The notes: generated by a model from the sequence alone, not told the origin. A stretch of 64,000 nt of DNA from an uncultured bacterium (GCA_902777385.1 CACYTP010000007.1:1-64000), one strand, 5' to 3'; shown: positions 33,766 to 42,952, counted from the first letter of the stretch. Translations and numbers: made by a program.

Positions 33766-33954
33766 TTAGCCAAGTAGTGATTCTAAAATTTCTGCATTTT
33801 TTATTGCCTTGTTAGAATTTCTGACCTGATTTCTGTACATGTAAGTTCGGAGTGCTTCTCTGATAAGTTCAGATCTTGTTCTGTTTTCTTCGTTTGCAAC
33901 GCTGTCTATTTCGTCTAAGAAACGTTCAGGCATTGAAATTAATACTCTTGCCAT
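33766..33954 (-). CDS. Ribbon-helix-helix (CopG/Arc-type) regulator
   Basis: 62-aa DNA-binding protein. The beta-strand RVLISMPERFLDEIDSVA and helices with R-T-R-S-E-L-I-R-E-A-L match the CopG/NikR-N/MetJ-Arc fold, which binds operators as dimers. No metal or effector domain. It could autoregulate the operon. Antitoxins often have this fold, but the partner gene does not look like a known toxin. AAGAGG precedes the ATG. Confidence 0.82.
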   Translation of the reverse strand: MARVLISMPERFLDEIDSVANEENRTRSELIREALRTYMYRNQVRNSNKAIKNAEILESLLG

Positions 33955-33971
33955 AACTGTACCTCTTTTCC

Positions 33972-34034
33972 TTTTCCCTTTTTATTTAGTTTTCCCTTAC
34001 ATATATAATAAGTATTTAATTTAATAAAAATTGC
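33972..34034 (-). promoter_or_regulatory. Upstream element shared with the 43771 gene
   Basis: Minus strand, starting GCAATTTTT at 34034 and containing ATATATGTAAGGGA and AAAAAGGGAAAA. It aligns without gaps over its first 42 bases to 43703-43744 with 34 identities. The conservation is upstream of paralogous genes 10 kb apart and points to a common promoter or regulator site. Confidence 0.65.
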
Positions 34035-34101
34035 TTAAAAGATATATATTTTTTATAAATATCTTAACAAAAGTTTATACTGATAATATACATGATAAAA
34101 T

Positions 34102-34833
34102 TTATGAATTTTTTAAAGCTCTTCTTACATAATAGTTTTCATCATCAGACAGCTCTGATTTAAGCACTTCCAGTTCCGGAATGTTATTTATGTTTGATAA
34201 TATTTTAGCTGTTTTTTCTCTGATAGTATATTCATCTATATCTTTTGTAACTGCTAATATTTTTGCAAGCTTTTCCTGCGGAATAAGATCGGCATATATA
34301 TATACAGCTTCAAGACACCAATATAATTTAAATACTTCTTTATTAACTTTGTATTTACCGTCTTTGTAATCAAACTGTTCAATTTTATTTAAAAGTTCAT
34401 TAATAAGTTTAGTAAGTTTTTCAGTAAACAGATTGGTAAAATTTTTATTAAATTTCATATATATTATTGTATCAAGAATGTTGCGGCATATATTCCCGTT
34501 TATATCAATAATTGCGGTAAGAAAATAGTCTGATAAAATATTCATATCAAGACTGTTAAAAATTTTCAGATATTTATCATCCGATATAAATTCTTTAATT
34601 TTTAAAGATACAGCTTCTCTAATTTTTCCGTCTTGTCCAATGAGATTGTTAAGCAATATTTTTGCATCATCAGAATTTGAGAGAAATTCAAGTCTTAGTG
34701 CTGCAAGTTGTTTTTGCGGAATATTTCCGGTTTTCAGAAGATTAATCAGCTCCTCGTGTTGCATAGGTTTTTCTATGAGGTTTAATGCTTCATTAAAATT
34801 TTCATCTAAAGTTTGATAATAATCGTTTTTCAA
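34102..34833 (-). CDS. HEAT-like helical repeat protein
   Basis: 243-aa all-helical soluble protein. Paired helices such as IPQKQLAALRLEFLSNSDDA, KIREAVSLKIKEFISDD and YTIREKTAKILSNINNIPEL resemble HEAT/PBS-lyase repeats, ending Y-Y-V-R-R-A-L. Such proteins are scaffolds; the partner is unknown. The start is a TTG at 34833, supported by AAAGGA seven bases upstream and the lack of a better ATG. Confidence 0.6.
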   Translation of the reverse strand: MKNDYYQTLDENFNEALNLIEKPMQHEELINLLKTGNIPQKQLAALRLEFLSNSDDAKILLNNLIGQDGKIREAVSLKIKEFISDDKYLKIFNSLDMNILSDYFLTAIIDINGNICRNILDTIIYMKFNKNFTNLFTEKLTKLINELLNKIEQFDYKDGKYKVNKEVFKLYWCLEAVYIYADLIPQEKLAKILAVTKDIDEYTIREKTAKILSNINNIPELEVLKSELSDDENYYVRRALKNS

Positions 34834-34946
34834 GTTAAAATCCTTTAAATAATCTAATACAAATATACCATAAAGTTCAATGAAATTTGATTTTGCAAAA
34901 GTTTTAATGTATTATGTGTATAAACAAAACTTTGAGGAGATACATA

Positions 34947-35117
34947 ATGAACACAATTATAGCATTATTAAAAGATATTTTTTCATTCGGTAATGATAAT
35001 GAAAAGGTAGGTTTATCCCAATTCAGAAGACCGGAAGTTAAAAAAATATCTGAGCAAAATGTCTTATCCCGTCCTAAAGAAGTAAAACTTTCAGATCTTA
35101 TGAGAAAAAGTTATTAA
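34947..35117 (+). CDS. Hypothetical 56-aa protein
   Basis: Not recognised. Short, basic; opens MNTIIALLKDIFSFG with a modestly hydrophobic helix, then a polar Lys/Glu/Arg tail. GAGGAG sits upstream of the ATG at 34947 and a TATTATG-like -10 precedes it. It converges on the LOG-family gene with 4 bp between stops. Confidence 0.55.
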   Translation: MNTIIALLKDIFSFGNDNEKVGLSQFRRPEVKKISEQNVLSRPKEVKLSDLMRKSY

Positions 35118-35121
35118 GTAG

Positions 35122-35709
35122 TTACCTTTTATAAACGATTTCCTTATCAAAAACCCTTGTTTCAGGTTTGTATGATTTCAGGTACTCAATCGCATCTTGC
35201 GGGGTATTTGCAACGTAATACAAATTTCTTGATGCTTTGTTGGCAAATTTCTGCTCAATAATTTCATCCATAAATTCAATTAATTTGTCATAAAATCCGT
35301 TTGTATTCAGAAATACAATAGCTTTATTGTTATAGCAAAGCTGTTTTTGAACGATAATTTCAGAAACTTCTTCTAACGTTCCGAAACCTCCGGGCAGTGC
35401 AATCACAGCGTCAGACAGTTCGTCCATTTTTGCTTTGCGTTCTCTCATTCCGCTTGTCAGATGAAATTCGTCACAAATTTTGGCAGAAACTCCACAATCA
35501 TTTAATTTTTCAGGCATTACTCCGATAAGTGTACCGCCGTTTTCTTTAAAAATACCTGCACAAGCCCACATTATTCCCAGTCTGCTTCCGCCATATACCA
35601 TTTTAAAGCTGTTATCGGCAAGCAGTTTACCCAGTTCCGATGCTTGTTTATAATATCCATTTTCCAGATAATTGCTTGATGATGCGAAGATACATACTGA
35701 ACTAATCAT
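35122..35709 (-). CDS. LOG-family (YvdD-like) phosphoribohydrolase
   Basis: 195 aa. The signature PGGFGTLEEVSE and the nucleotide-site residues in VYGGSRLGIMWACA match the Lysine-decarboxylase-like LOG family, which cleaves nucleoside 5'-monophosphates (cytokinin-type or AMP) to base and ribose 5-phosphate. The ATG at 35709 overlaps the end of the upstream pilin-like gene by 8 bp and is preceded by GGAGG. It is the last gene of the rny operon. Confidence 0.88.
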   Translation of the reverse strand: MISSVCIFASSSNYLENGYYKQASELGKLLADNSFKMVYGGSRLGIMWACAGIFKENGGTLIGVMPEKLNDCGVSAKICDEFHLTSGMRERKAKMDELSDAVIALPGGFGTLEEVSEIIVQKQLCYNNKAIVFLNTNGFYDKLIEFMDEIIEQKFANKASRNLYYVANTPQDAIEYLKSYKPETRVFDKEIVYKR

Positions 35710-36340
35710 TAAAACCTCCGCCAATAATGTAGTAGTTGGAGCAGCTCACCCCTGAAGATGACAGATCACAGTCTTCATTTTGTTTGTCTATGGATAATTC
35801 TCTTCCTATAGCTTCAATTTTGTCCGTATAAATTTTTGCACCAAAAACATCTTTGCCCCATACGTTTGGTGGTAGATGACCGTTTACGTCAAATGTCATT
35901 ATAAACATAACATTATTACTTCCAGTCGGTATGTCTTTTATCCCGACAATCATCCGTTTGTTATCGGTATAGTAGTAGTCCTTAACAAACAATTCATCAT
36001 TTTGTCCGACTTTAGTTCCGTTCATATATCGAACACTGTATCTGCCTTTTACTTTTTTCATACTCAGACGAAAATATGGTTTAATAATATTTAAGAATAA
36101 CCTTTTTCTTTCGTCTTGGGTATTGGCTCTACGAAAACTTGTAAGAATTTCCGATTTTTCCTGCTTTAATATTGCATCATGAGCATAATCAAGCCTTTTG
36201 TAGCAATCTTTCCATTTTGCTATCAGATTTGCCTGAAATGTTGATTTAATAGATGTTGGCAGCATCAAAAGTACAATAGTAAGTGTAATTAATATTGTAA
36301 TCGTATATTCAATATGCCATTTAATTTTACCAAACTTCAT
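35702..36340 (-). CDS. Atypical pilin-like protein without a prepilin motif
   Basis: 212 aa with one N-terminal membrane helix (about 11-30). It lacks the F-T-L-x-E cleavage site, but the C-terminal region has F-D-V-N-G-H-L-P-P-N-V-W-G-K-D-V-F-G. The same D-x-N-G-x-x-x-P-N-x-x-G-x-D-x-F pattern occurs in the true prepilins at 48763 (V-D-T-N-G-K-G-G-P-N-T-L-G-H-D-V-F) and 56793. A late Cys pair also matches. It therefore seems to be a pilin-fold protein that has lost or never had processing. It overlaps its operon neighbours and must be co-translated with RNA-decay genes. Confidence 0.6.
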   Translation of the reverse strand: MKFGKIKWHIEYTITILITLTIVLLMLPTSIKSTFQANLIAKWKDCYKRLDYAHDAILKQEKSEILTSFRRANTQDERKRLFLNIIKPYFRLSMKKVKGRYSVRYMNGTKVGQNDELFVKDYYYTDNKRMIVGIKDIPTGSNNVMFIMTFDVNGHLPPNVWGKDVFGAKIYTDKIEAIGRELSIDKQNEDCDLSSSGVSCSNYYIIGGGFND

Positions 36341-36342
36341 TT

Positions 36343-37194
36343 CTAACCTGCCATATCAATTCTGCGTTTTTCTTCCATCAATTTTTCGTAAATCCATTCA
36401 GGAACAAAGTTTTTCCCTAAAATGATTTGCCCGTTCATTATGTTTGGAGCGTGGAAATCGGAACCTCCGGTAACTATCAGTCCAAGATTTTCAGCCATAG
36501 ATGAAAAATACTCAACGCAAGCCGGTGAGTGCTTTCTGTGATATGCTTCAATTCCTCTTAACCCGTGTGTCATTAATTCTTTTATTAATGATTCAGCGAT
36601 ATCAATATCATGCGGATGTGCAATTACCGGAACTCCTCCTGCATCATATATTATTTCAACTGCATCCTGAGGTGATACTGTTTTTCTCGGTACATATACA
36701 GGTGAATCCAGATGAATATATTTTGCATAAGCTTCTATAACATTTGCCGTTCCTCCTGCATTTGTTATTGCTTTTGCAATGTGCGGACGTCCGATACTTC
36801 CGCCTTCGGCTACCTGTTTTTTGATGTCTTCGAACTTTATTTTTATACCTTCTTTTTTGGAAAGTAAATCAATAATTTCGTTAACCTGTTCAATTCTGGC
36901 ATTCTGCTGGGTTTTTAAAAGAGTTTTGAAATCTTCATTGTTTGTATCCATCATATATCCCAGAATGTGAACTTCGTAATTCTTATAAAGTGTGTTAATT
37001 TCAACACCCTGTATTACTTCAAGATTTTTGTTGTTATTTTTAATATAGTCCTGAGCCACTTTGTAAGACAATATATTATCGTGGTCTGTCAGTGCAATAA
37101 CTTGTAAGCCGACATCAATTGCGGTGTCAACTATTTTCTCGGGCGAATATACGCCGTCGGAAAAATAGGTGTGGATATGAAAATCTGATTTCAT
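36343..37194 (-). CDS. PHP-domain phosphoesterase (RNase AM / YciV type)
   Basis: 283 aa. The PHP metal motifs are complete: DFHIHTYFSDG, ALTDHDN, GVEIN, G-R-P-H-I-A, AHPHD, and GGSDFHAPN. This matches the YciV/RnaAM branch, which removes 5' nucleotides from short RNAs and hydrolyses 3',5'-bisphosphonucleotides. It overlaps ymdB by 4 bp (ATGA). Placement behind rny and ymdB fits a role in finishing RNA turnover. Confidence 0.88.
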   Translation of the reverse strand: MKSDFHIHTYFSDGVYSPEKIVDTAIDVGLQVIALTDHDNILSYKVAQDYIKNNNKNLEVIQGVEINTLYKNYEVHILGYMMDTNNEDFKTLLKTQQNARIEQVNEIIDLLSKKEGIKIKFEDIKKQVAEGGSIGRPHIAKAITNAGGTANVIEAYAKYIHLDSPVYVPRKTVSPQDAVEIIYDAGGVPVIAHPHDIDIAESLIKELMTHGLRGIEAYHRKHSPACVEYFSSMAENLGLIVTGGSDFHAPNIMNGQIILGKNFVPEWIYEKLMEEKRRIDMAG

Positions 37195-38042
37195 TGACTT
37201 TTTCCCTCTTCTATTTCTTTTCTACTACAATTAATTCTTTTTATGGCAACAGTATAACCGTTATTCGGATTTATTTCCGCTAATACCGCATTAACTGTTA
37301 CGGTAGCTGCTGTTGCGACTTCATAACGTTCGGGAAGTCCTGTTAAAAACCTGTTTAACGATGTTGAATAATCCATACCGATTACGCCGTCGGATGCCCC
37401 GCAAAATCCTGCATCCGTAATGTATCCCGTTTTGTTATCTATAATACTTTCATCTGCTGTCTGAACATGCGTATGTGTTCCAAACAGGGCTGTGCAGCCC
37501 AATGAAGAACAATATTTTGCAAAACAAATCTTTTCCGCCGTGGCTTCTGCATGAAAATCAATGATTATTATAGGCGTACTTTCTTTCAAATGTTCAATTT
37601 CAGCTTTAATTATTTCCCATTGCGAGTCAATAGTGTTCATAAAAACTCTGCCAAGGACACTAATGACTGCTATCTTATATCCGTTGAATTCAAATATTCT
37701 TGACCCGCAACCCTGAACGGCTTGCGGATAATTAATAGGACGCAGTAACTTGTCTGCATTTTCGATGTAGTTAAAAATTTCTTTTTTATCCCAAATATGG
37801 TTTCCTGAAGTCATGCAGTGAACACCATATTCTGATATTTCGTTATAATTCTTTTCAGTTAATCCGAAACCGTGAGATGCGTTTTCCACATTTGCGATGA
37901 CAAAACAATCTTTTATATCAAATTCGTCATTAATCCCAAAATCATGGGGATTTTGCAGAAAATCACGGACGGCAAACCTTCCGGGTCTGCCGACCATGTC
38001 TCCGAAAAATAAAATTTTTAATGTGGATGATTTTTCTGTCAT
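37191..38042 (-). CDS. ymdB: YmdB-type metallophosphoesterase (TIGR00282)
   Basis: 283 aa. Metal-binding motifs FFGDMVGRPGR, ANVEN, TSGNHIWDKKE, DFHAEATAEK and GTHTHVQTADE define the YmdB family, a 2',3'-cyclic nucleotide phosphodiesterase that in Bacillus works with RNase Y in RNA and biofilm control. The rny-ymdB order is conserved in many bacteria and is kept here with 17 bp between the genes. Confidence 0.93.
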   Translation of the reverse strand: MTEKSSTLKILFFGDMVGRPGRFAVRDFLQNPHDFGINDEFDIKDCFVIANVENASHGFGLTEKNYNEISEYGVHCMTSGNHIWDKKEIFNYIENADKLLRPINYPQAVQGCGSRIFEFNGYKIAVISVLGRVFMNTIDSQWEIIKAEIEHLKESTPIIIIDFHAEATAEKICFAKYCSSLGCTALFGTHTHVQTADESIIDNKTGYITDAGFCGASDGVIGMDYSTSLNRFLTGLPERYEVATAATVTVNAVLAEINPNNGYTVAIKRINCSRKEIEEGKSQ

Positions 38043-38059
38043 GTCTTATATTATTTCAT

Positions 38060-39583
38060 CTACTTAGCTATTTCTGTTGCTCGGAATTCTCTGACAACAG
38101 TTACTCTGATTTGTCCCGGATAATCCAATTCATCCTCAATGCGTTTTGCAACATCACGGGCTAGTCTTTGTGATGCTAAATCATCAAAAATCTCTGCCTG
38201 TACGATAATTCTGACTTCTCGACCTGCCTGAACGGCAAAAGATTGTTTGATGCCTTCATAGCTGTTAACGATTTCTTCAATTTTTTGAAGCCTCTTGATG
38301 TAAATTTCAAGAGTATCACGTCTTGCTCCCGGACGACCGGCTGAAATTGCATCCGCAACTTTAACCAATACTGCTTCAATGGTATTTGCAACGACGTCAT
38401 CGTGGTGTGCCTCTATTGCATGGATAACTTCCGGACGTTCTCCGTATCTTGATGCAATTTCTACACCAAGTTGAATATGCGTACCCTCTTGTGTTTGGTC
38501 AACAGCTTTACCTATATCGTGGAGTAATCCTGCACGTTTTGCAACGGCAACATTCGCTCCGAGTTCGGCTGCCAGCATTCCTGCTATATGCCCTACTTCA
38601 AGTGAGTGTTTTAAAACATTCTGTCCGTAACTTGTTCTGTAGTATAAACGACCTAATGTTTTTATCAGCTCTTTATTCAAGCCCATAACACCCATATCAA
38701 GGGCTGCATTTTCACCTTCTGTCCATATTTTCTTTTCTATTTCTTCGTTGGCTTTTTCAACCATTTCTTCAATACGAACAGGGTGAATACGTCCGTCTAC
38801 AATAAGTTTTTCCAAAGCAAGCTTTGCAACTTCACGACGAACCGGATCAAAACTTGATAATACAACTGCTTCCGGAGTATCATCAATAATTAAATCAACA
38901 CCTGTCAATGTCTCTAATGCTCTGATGTTACGACCTTCACGACCTATTATACGCCCTTTCATTTCGTCATTTGGCAGGGCAACAACAGAAACTGTGGTTT
39001 CTACTACCTGTTCAATCATGCATCTTTGCATTGTAGTTGAAAGAATTTCTTTAGCTTTTTCTAAAGAAACTTCTTTTATTTTTGCTTCGTTTTCACGAAT
39101 TAATTGCATTTGTTCCTGAGCCAAGTCATGCTTTAATTGTTCCAGCAGCATGTTCTTTGCGTCTTCTGCAGACATTCCTGCTATTCTTTCAAGTTCTGAT
39201 GTTTGCTTTTGTACAATTTCTGCAAGATAATCTTCTTTTTCAAGAAGTTCATCTATTTTTTTCTGAACTTGAATATCTTTTTCGGTATATTCCTGAATTT
39301 TATCTTCAAGCATATCCTCTCGTTTTGCGAGTTTCGCTTCTTGTCTTGATAACTCTTGTCTGCGTTCTCTTTCTTCTTCGTTCAATTTTTCTCTGTCATC
39401 CTGCAGCTCTTCAATTGCTTTAATTTTAGCTTCTTTAAACAGGATTTTTTCCTTCTCTTCCAAAGCTTTTCTATCTTTTTCAGTGCTTTGCAGAAGGGTT
39501 TTCATTTTGTTTTGCTGGACGAACAGCACAGCGATTAAGGCTATTACCGCAATAATCGCAACAATAAGTGCAATATTATTCAT
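38060..39583 (-). CDS. rny: Ribonuclease Y
   Basis: 507-aa membrane-bound endoribonuclease that initiates mRNA decay. N-terminal membrane helix (about 3-24), long Glu/Lys coiled coil (about 30-190), KH domain with [15 protein letters not shown], and HD domain with [11 protein letters not shown] and IEAHHDD. Length agrees with the family. The ATG at 39583 places the membrane helix directly at the N-terminus. First gene of a five-gene operon. Confidence 0.97.
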   Translation of the reverse strand: MNNIALIVAIIAVIALIAVLFVQQNKMKTLLQSTEKDRKALEEKEKILFKEAKIKAIEELQDDREKLNEEERERRQELSRQEAKLAKREDMLEDKIQEYTEKDIQVQKKIDELLEKEDYLAEIVQKQTSELERIAGMSAEDAKNMLLEQLKHDLAQEQMQLIRENEAKIKEVSLEKAKEILSTTMQRCMIEQVVETTVSVVALPNDEMKGRIIGREGRNIRALETLTGVDLIIDDTPEAVVLSSFDPVRREVAKLALEKLIVDGRIHPVRIEEMVEKANEEIEKKIWTEGENAALDMGVMGLNKELIKTLGRLYYRTSYGQNVLKHSLEVGHIAGMLAAELGANVAVAKRAGLLHDIGKAVDQTQEGTHIQLGVEIASRYGERPEVIHAIEAHHDDVVANTIEAVLVKVADAISAGRPGARRDTLEIYIKRLQKIEEIVNSYEGIKQSFAVQAGREVRIIVQAEIFDDLASQRLARDVAKRIEDELDYPGQIRVTVVREFRATEIAK

Positions 39584-39929
39584 CGAGTATTTACCCTTGT
39601 CCTTTTCTATTTTTTTATAATACACGCAACGCCCGATACATTTAACCTATCGAGCTATTGTTTAAATTTTAGCTATTCAAACAATTATCATTGCATATAT
39701 TTCCAAAAATATTATCTACTACATCTGTTTATAGTTTAGCATAATTTTATATTTTTGTATAGTGTAAAAATTATTCTTATACATATCTTAAATTCTCGCT
39801 TCTTTATCTGTCGTGCAGATGTCTTATTATTTCTAAATATTTTAAATTATTGTTTTATTTTTATTAAATTCCCATTTGTCTATTATTAATAAATATGCTA
39901 ATATATTTTTATTAAGAATGGAGAGAACT
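39584..39929. other. Divergent regulatory gap between rny and the M20 peptidase
   Basis: 346 bp, very AT-rich, no gene. It must hold the rny promoter on the minus strand (not clearly placed) and the peptidase promoter on the plus strand. No convincing RNA structure seen. Confidence 0.5.
39876..39904 (+). promoter_or_regulatory. Promoter of the M20 peptidase
   Basis: TTGTCT (39876-39881), 17 bp ending TGC, TAATAT (39899-39904). It is a typical extended -10 promoter, here with a leader of about 18 nt carrying GGAGAG before the ATG at 39930, in contrast to the leaderless genes. Confidence 0.65.
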
Positions 39930-41099
39930 ATGAATATAGAAGACGTAAGAAAAGAACATGAACTTATAAATTTATTCTGTACACTGGCAGAAATACCGTC
40001 CCCATCTTTGCATGAAGAAAAGGTTTCTGCTTATATAAAATCTTTATGCGATGATGCAGGTATTTGTTGCGAATATGACGATTATAAAAATTTGTATATA
40101 AATATTCCGCCAACAGATGAAACTAAAGAATATTTATTATTATCATCTCACATGGATGTTATAGGAGATGATTCTCCCGTTAAAACTTATCTTGATGATG
40201 AGGGATTAATACATGCTGAGGGTAGAACCCTTGGTGCAGATGATAAAGCCGGAGTTGCAAATGCTTTGTATTTTGCAATGTGGCTAAAAAAATCTGATAT
40301 AAAGCATGGCGGTTTGGAAATAGTGTTTACCAGAGATGAAGAATCCGGAATGTCCGGCATAAGACATTTTGATACAACAAAATTAAAATCTAAATATGCA
40401 TTGGTTCTTGATAGTGATAGTCTTGGGCAGTTTATGACTTCAGGTGCAAGTTATACTCTTGTTGAAATAAAATTACACACAAACAAAGGCGGTCACTCGG
40501 GTAATGATATTGCTGATACAACCAGAGAAAACGCCGCTAAACTTATTGCTGATTTAGTTTCAGTGCTTCCTCAGGGTGTATTTTACTCGGATGAAGTAGA
40601 TCATCATGTTGTGACTTCTTGTAATATCGGTGGTATCAAGGCAGGAAATCCTGACGTAACTAATATTATAAATCAGGATGCACTTGTTACTTATTCTATC
40701 AGAAGTTCAAGCAGAGAAAAAGAAGAAGAATTAAAAGCACTTATGGAATTCCATGTCAATGAATTTAATAATGAATATGATGGTATTGCTCATGCTGATT
40801 TAAAATTTGAGGAGCATTTACCTCCTTTTGAAAAGGGTTGGGATAATTTTGTAGCTCAAATTTTTGAAGCATCCTCAAGTGCTGTCGGAGTAAAGACGGA
40901 AGTCGGTTCCTTCCACGCAGGTGCTGAAACTCATATCTATGCAAACAGTTATAATTCTAAAAATGAAAAAATGCTGCCGTTTCTTGTGGGATTGGCAGAT
41001 GTCAGAAATATGCACTGTAAAGAAGAAAACGTATCTTATATGTCAATGCTGAAAGGGCAAGAAGTCTTACGACAGTTTTTCAAAGATTTTAATAAGTAA
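39930..41099 (+). CDS. M20-family metallopeptidase (PepT-like)
   Basis: 389-aa zinc peptidase. Metal ligands appear in SSHMDVIG, RTLGADDKAGVA (the bridging Asp), TRDEESGMSG (catalytic Glu pair), LVLDSD and a C-terminal H-A-G-A-E-T-H. The GxHSG dimer-domain marker is GGHSGNDI. The arrangement resembles tripeptidase T and related M20B peptidases that trim small peptides in the cytosol. A strong terminator follows. Confidence 0.9.
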   Translation: MNIEDVRKEHELINLFCTLAEIPSPSLHEEKVSAYIKSLCDDAGICCEYDDYKNLYINIPPTDETKEYLLLSSHMDVIGDDSPVKTYLDDEGLIHAEGRTLGADDKAGVANALYFAMWLKKSDIKHGGLEIVFTRDEESGMSGIRHFDTTKLKSKYALVLDSDSLGQFMTSGASYTLVEIKLHTNKGGHSGNDIADTTRENAAKLIADLVSVLPQGVFYSDEVDHHVVTSCNIGGIKAGNPDVTNIINQDALVTYSIRSSSREKEEELKALMEFHVNEFNNEYDGIAHADLKFEEHLPPFEKGWDNFVAQIFEASSSAVGVKTEVGSFHAGAETHIYANSYNSKNEKMLPFLVGLADVRNMHCKEENVSYMSMLKGQEVLRQFFKDFNK

Positions 41100-41112
41100 G
41101 GAATAAATAATT

Positions 41113-41143
41113 AAAAGCCTGAATTTTGAAATTCAGGCTTTTT
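41113..41143. terminator. Bidirectional terminator between convergent genes
   Basis: AAGCCTGAATTT-TG-AAATTCAGGCTT is near-perfect. It contains the stop codon of the minus-strand gene. Confidence 0.88.
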
Positions 41144-41441
41144 GTTCTTCTTCAACTTTTTCGATATATTCTATAATATCAAGAGCAAGTTCCCGTCTTA
41201 ATTCTACAGGAGCTCTTTTAATATACTCCATAGCATGGGATACTTTAACGTTTTTGTCATACCAACGCCTTAGGATATAATCATATTGTTCATCCAGTGA
41301 CATTTTAAAATCAATATCTTTTAGTTTGTCCAAAACGTATTCAGCACAAATTGTCTGAAATTCCTCATCAGTTCTTTCCCAGAGTGCAATTGCCTTACTT
41401 AATACAGGATCTACATCATACCAACGCTGTTGCTTTTTCAT
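41133..41441 (-). CDS. Hypothetical 102-aa protein
   Basis: Not recognised. Helical and charged, with Tyr/Trp (QQRWYDVDPVLSKAIALWE; D-Y-I-L-R-R-W-Y-D). No membrane segment. It sits alone, with its own start preceded by GGAG at 8-9 bases. Probably a lineage-restricted cytosolic protein. Confidence 0.65.
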   Translation of the reverse strand: MKKQQRWYDVDPVLSKAIALWERTDEEFQTICAEYVLDKLKDIDFKMSLDEQYDYILRRWYDKNVKVSHAMEYIKRAPVELRRELALDIIEYIEKVEEEQKA

Positions 41442-41518
41442 TCCAAAACTCCTCTAATACGCTGATTATAGCAGATATGCTCTGATAAGTCAAAATGATT
41501 TAATAAAATTGTAAATAT

Positions 41519-41547
41519 TTGGAAAATTTTATATTAGGGTATATAAT
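41519..41547 (+). promoter_or_regulatory. Promoter abutting the 41555 start (leaderless)
   Basis: TTGGAA (41519-41524), 17 bp, TATAAT (41542-41547), seven bases, ATG. Consensus -10 with no room for a ribosome site. Confidence 0.7.
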
Positions 41548-41554
41548 GTAAGTT

Positions 41555-42718
41555 ATGAAAAAGAAGTTGCTATCAATTTTTATATTAATGTCTTTTATTT
41601 TGTCCAATACAATAGCTCTTGCAGATCCTTTGTTGGAAGGCGGAGTTATGAAAAGTGATCAGATAAGAAATGATTTGGAAAGCGAATTATTTACCGGTAA
41701 GGTTGAAACGTTAAATCGCTCGGATATTATTCACATGACTGTATCTCAGGTCTTGGATTCTAATATAAATATTGAAGGGGATGAATTTTTTGCAGAAGTT
41801 GTAAATGATGTAAAAGGTGACAGCGGAATAATAATTCCGAAAGGCTCTTATGCTCACGGTAAGATTTCTGCAACCACAGAGGCTAAAAGGCTAGGTAGAG
41901 AAGCTACTATATCTCTGGATTTTGATTATCTTATTACACCTGACGGGAGAGAAATTCCAATAGAGGGTAAAATGTCAACCAAAATGCATCCGGTTGCCGG
42001 TGCTGCAAAAATTGTCGCTCAGGATGTGGGTTACACAGCGGTTGGTGGATTGATTGGCGGATTCGCTGCATTAAATTGGCTGGGGTTAGAAGCAGCAATT
42101 GCTTCTCAGGGTTATACTCTTGCAGGTGGAGCAGCTATTGGCGGTGCGATTGGGCTTGGTGCTGCATTAATAAGGAAAGGAAATGATGTTCTTATTGCTC
42201 CGGGAGATGAAATAAAAGTTAAAATTAATACAAGCGTGTCATTGCCTGTATACAAAGAAAGTGCTTTATTACAGCATGAAATGTTGTATCCTGGTTTAGA
42301 TATAAAAATCACTAACATAAAACACCAAAAAGATCCGTTCGGTGAGGCTAATACTATTACGCTTACTGTGATGATTTCAAATATGTCGGATAAAACTATT
42401 TCCGGGCTGGATTCTGCTTTAGTTAACGATTATAATGCAGTTTTCAGACCTTCTATATTCGGCGATACTAAGCTCATGTTCAAGCAAATTGCTCCCGGTG
42501 AAAAGTATGTCGGTGATATTTCTTATGCTGTAGATAATATGGGAAGAAAATTTTGGCTGACTTTTTATGACAGAAGAATGAAGAAACCATTGACTAAAAT
42601 TTCTGTGGATAATGCGTATAAAGGTGTATCCGATAAAGTTAAGAAGAAAAATGACAAAGTCCGCACCAGTAAGTCGAATTTTAAAAAAGAACGTGATTTA
42701 TTTGAAGAGTTTGAATAA
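41555..42718 (+). CDS. Secreted VirB10/TrbI-like domain protein (paralogue 4)
   Basis: 387 aa, the largest of the four paralogues. Signal peptide (about 1-23, ending IALADP). VirB10-like block at about 50-145: IIIPKGSYAHGKISATTEA, then a strand ending DYLITPDGREIPIEGKM. A Gly/Ala-rich hydrophobic hairpin follows (about 165-205, G-G-L-I-G-G-F and G-G-A-I-G-L-G-A), resembling glycine-zipper membrane segments. The C-terminal 150 residues form a beta-rich domain (I-T-L-T-V-M-I-S-N-M-S-D-K-T-I) and a basic tail. Role unknown; probably in the outer envelope. Confidence 0.62.
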   Translation: MKKKLLSIFILMSFILSNTIALADPLLEGGVMKSDQIRNDLESELFTGKVETLNRSDIIHMTVSQVLDSNINIEGDEFFAEVVNDVKGDSGIIIPKGSYAHGKISATTEAKRLGREATISLDFDYLITPDGREIPIEGKMSTKMHPVAGAAKIVAQDVGYTAVGGLIGGFAALNWLGLEAAIASQGYTLAGGAAIGGAIGLGAALIRKGNDVLIAPGDEIKVKINTSVSLPVYKESALLQHEMLYPGLDIKITNIKHQKDPFGEANTITLTVMISNMSDKTISGLDSALVNDYNAVFRPSIFGDTKLMFKQIAPGEKYVGDISYAVDNMGRKFWLTFYDRRMKKPLTKISVDNAYKGVSDKVKKKNDKVRTSKSNFKKERDLFEEFE

Positions 42719-42952
42719 CTAAGTTAATAGGGTTCTATCCGCACTATGGATTTTGCGTAAGGCGGAGCGGAGAACCGTAGTAATGTGGACAATATGAGCG
42801 GTAGTGATATCTACACGACTACTTGTTTAAGTGAAATTTATAATTTTTTGTGTAAATGTGCTTCATTATTATTAACAAACTACTTGCCAATAAAAATTTT
42901 TATGTTACAATGTTAGTAGATAATGGTTAGTACAAAAGAAAGTGGGAATTAT

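Noticed and set aside
33534..33954. Possible toxin-antitoxin module (ribbon-helix-helix gene plus small gene)
   Set aside because: The partner has no toxin motif (no RelE, MazF or PIN features) and a paralogue exists without the regulator, so I report only a regulator and a small protein.
42719..42952. GC-richer segment with GGTTCT...AGAACC pairing that could be a structured RNA
   Set aside because: Pairing is short and imperfect, and no known RNA family signature or promoter supports it.
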